From NCBI GenBank assembly GCA_052387815.1, contig JBQTIU010000069.1:1-15172 (forward strand): a stretch of 15,172 bases of DNA, in the 5' to 3' direction. Numbering within the stretch: position 1 is the first letter of the stretch; every line of letters starts with the position of its first letter. A program made the position numbers and the translations under genes. The notes beneath the pieces were generated by a model. The model made no database searches and had not been told where the DNA came from. It worked only from the letters and a program-made list of their open reading frames with translations. This stretch comes from JBQTIU01 sp052387815. GTDB lineage: Bacteria > Pseudomonadota > Alphaproteobacteria > CACIAM-22H2. Below are positions 14,474 to 15,172 of this stretch, one piece after another.

Positions 14474-14485
14474 TGCTCTTTGACA
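14474..14485 (+). promoter_or_regulatory. rrn boxA antitermination site
   Basis: TGCTCTTTGACA matches the rrn boxA consensus (TGCTCTTTAACA) with one change. In the nascent leader it would bind NusB/NusE to protect rRNA transcription from Rho. Its position in the leader, 178 bases before 16S, is normal. Confidence 0.8.
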
Positions 14486-14563
14486 AGTCTATAGACGAGG
14501 AAGGGATGCGCGGGCGGCGGTCTGGCCGTTAAAGGTTGGCTGCTCGGCTTCGCGCATCTTGTG

Positions 14564-14590
14564 CCGTGGCGGGCGCCTAGTTCGCCACGG
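14564..14590 (+). other. rRNA leader hairpin
   Basis: CCGTGGCG (14564-14571) pairs perfectly with CGCCACGG (14583-14590) around an 11-base loop in the pre-16S leader. It may help processing or leader folding. Confidence 0.5.
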
Positions 14591-14629
14591 TGTACGCGTT
14601 AAGTCGAGCGGGCAAGCCTGGTTCGCTGT

Positions 14630-14657
14630 CCCGCTCCGGCTGCAAGGCGGGAGCGGG
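14630..14657 (+). other. Leader hairpin immediately before 16S
   Basis: CCCGCTCC (14630-14637) pairs with GGAGCGGG (14650-14657) with a 12-base loop, ending about six bases before mature 16S. It may mark the processing region, though RNase III stems normally pair 5' and 3' flanks of 16S, and the 3' side is outside the window. Confidence 0.5.
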
Positions 14658-14663
14658 GGAGTT

Positions 14664-15172
<509 letters not shown>

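Overview
The window comes from a high-GC alphaproteobacterium. The strongest evidence is the 5' part of a 16S rRNA gene at the right end, which has alphaproteobacterial signatures such as a short helix near position 440 and a typical 5' end. The gene set (eukaryotic-type class I aldolase, ProX-type editing deacylase, dense GC-rich genes) agrees. The sequence looks like a free-living or metagenome-derived member of a Rhodospirillales-like group, but I cannot place it below class level.

Left part (1-3495, + strand): the 3' part of mnmA, with a degenerate stretch and an in-frame stop near the window edge; a PYROXD2/phytoene-desaturase-like FAD oxidoreductase cut off at about 1813; the C-terminal third of transketolase, joined out of frame at that point; and an intact class I fructose-bisphosphate aldolase behind a strong ribosome binding site. 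The oxidoreductase-transketolase join is either a real deletion/rearrangement or an assembly chimera.

Middle part (3496-9108): a 131-bp non-coding element with 18-bp terminal inverted repeats and TAA target duplications (MITE-like, IS5-family style). It is followed by an ABHD18-like alpha/beta hydrolase, an elongator-type tRNA-Met (CAT) with its own promoter, a HicB antitoxin gene with only a decayed hicA beside it, a secreted TPR protein, an M28 metallopeptidase, a stand-alone prolyl-tRNA editing deacylase (ProX/YbaK family) and an exported cyclophilin.

Right part (9109-15172): a tight four-gene minus-strand operon, transcribed from 14032 down to 9292, encodes an ABC ATPase, an ABC-2 permease, a GldG-like membrane-anchored auxiliary protein and a DUF4340 protein. 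The pattern is that of gliding-type GldA/GldF/GldG export modules of unknown substrate. It is divergent from a ribosomal RNA operon. The roughly 630-bp spacer between them holds GC-rich palindromes, a 38-bp direct repeat pair, a perfect DnaA box, a near-consensus sigma-70 promoter with a GC-rich discriminator, a boxA antitermination site and two leader hairpins. The 16S gene then runs off the window.

I found no CRISPR array, prophage or clearly new defence system. The points most worth a second look are the chimeric join, the MITE, the decayed hicA, the DnaA box at the rrn promoter and the shared palindromes.
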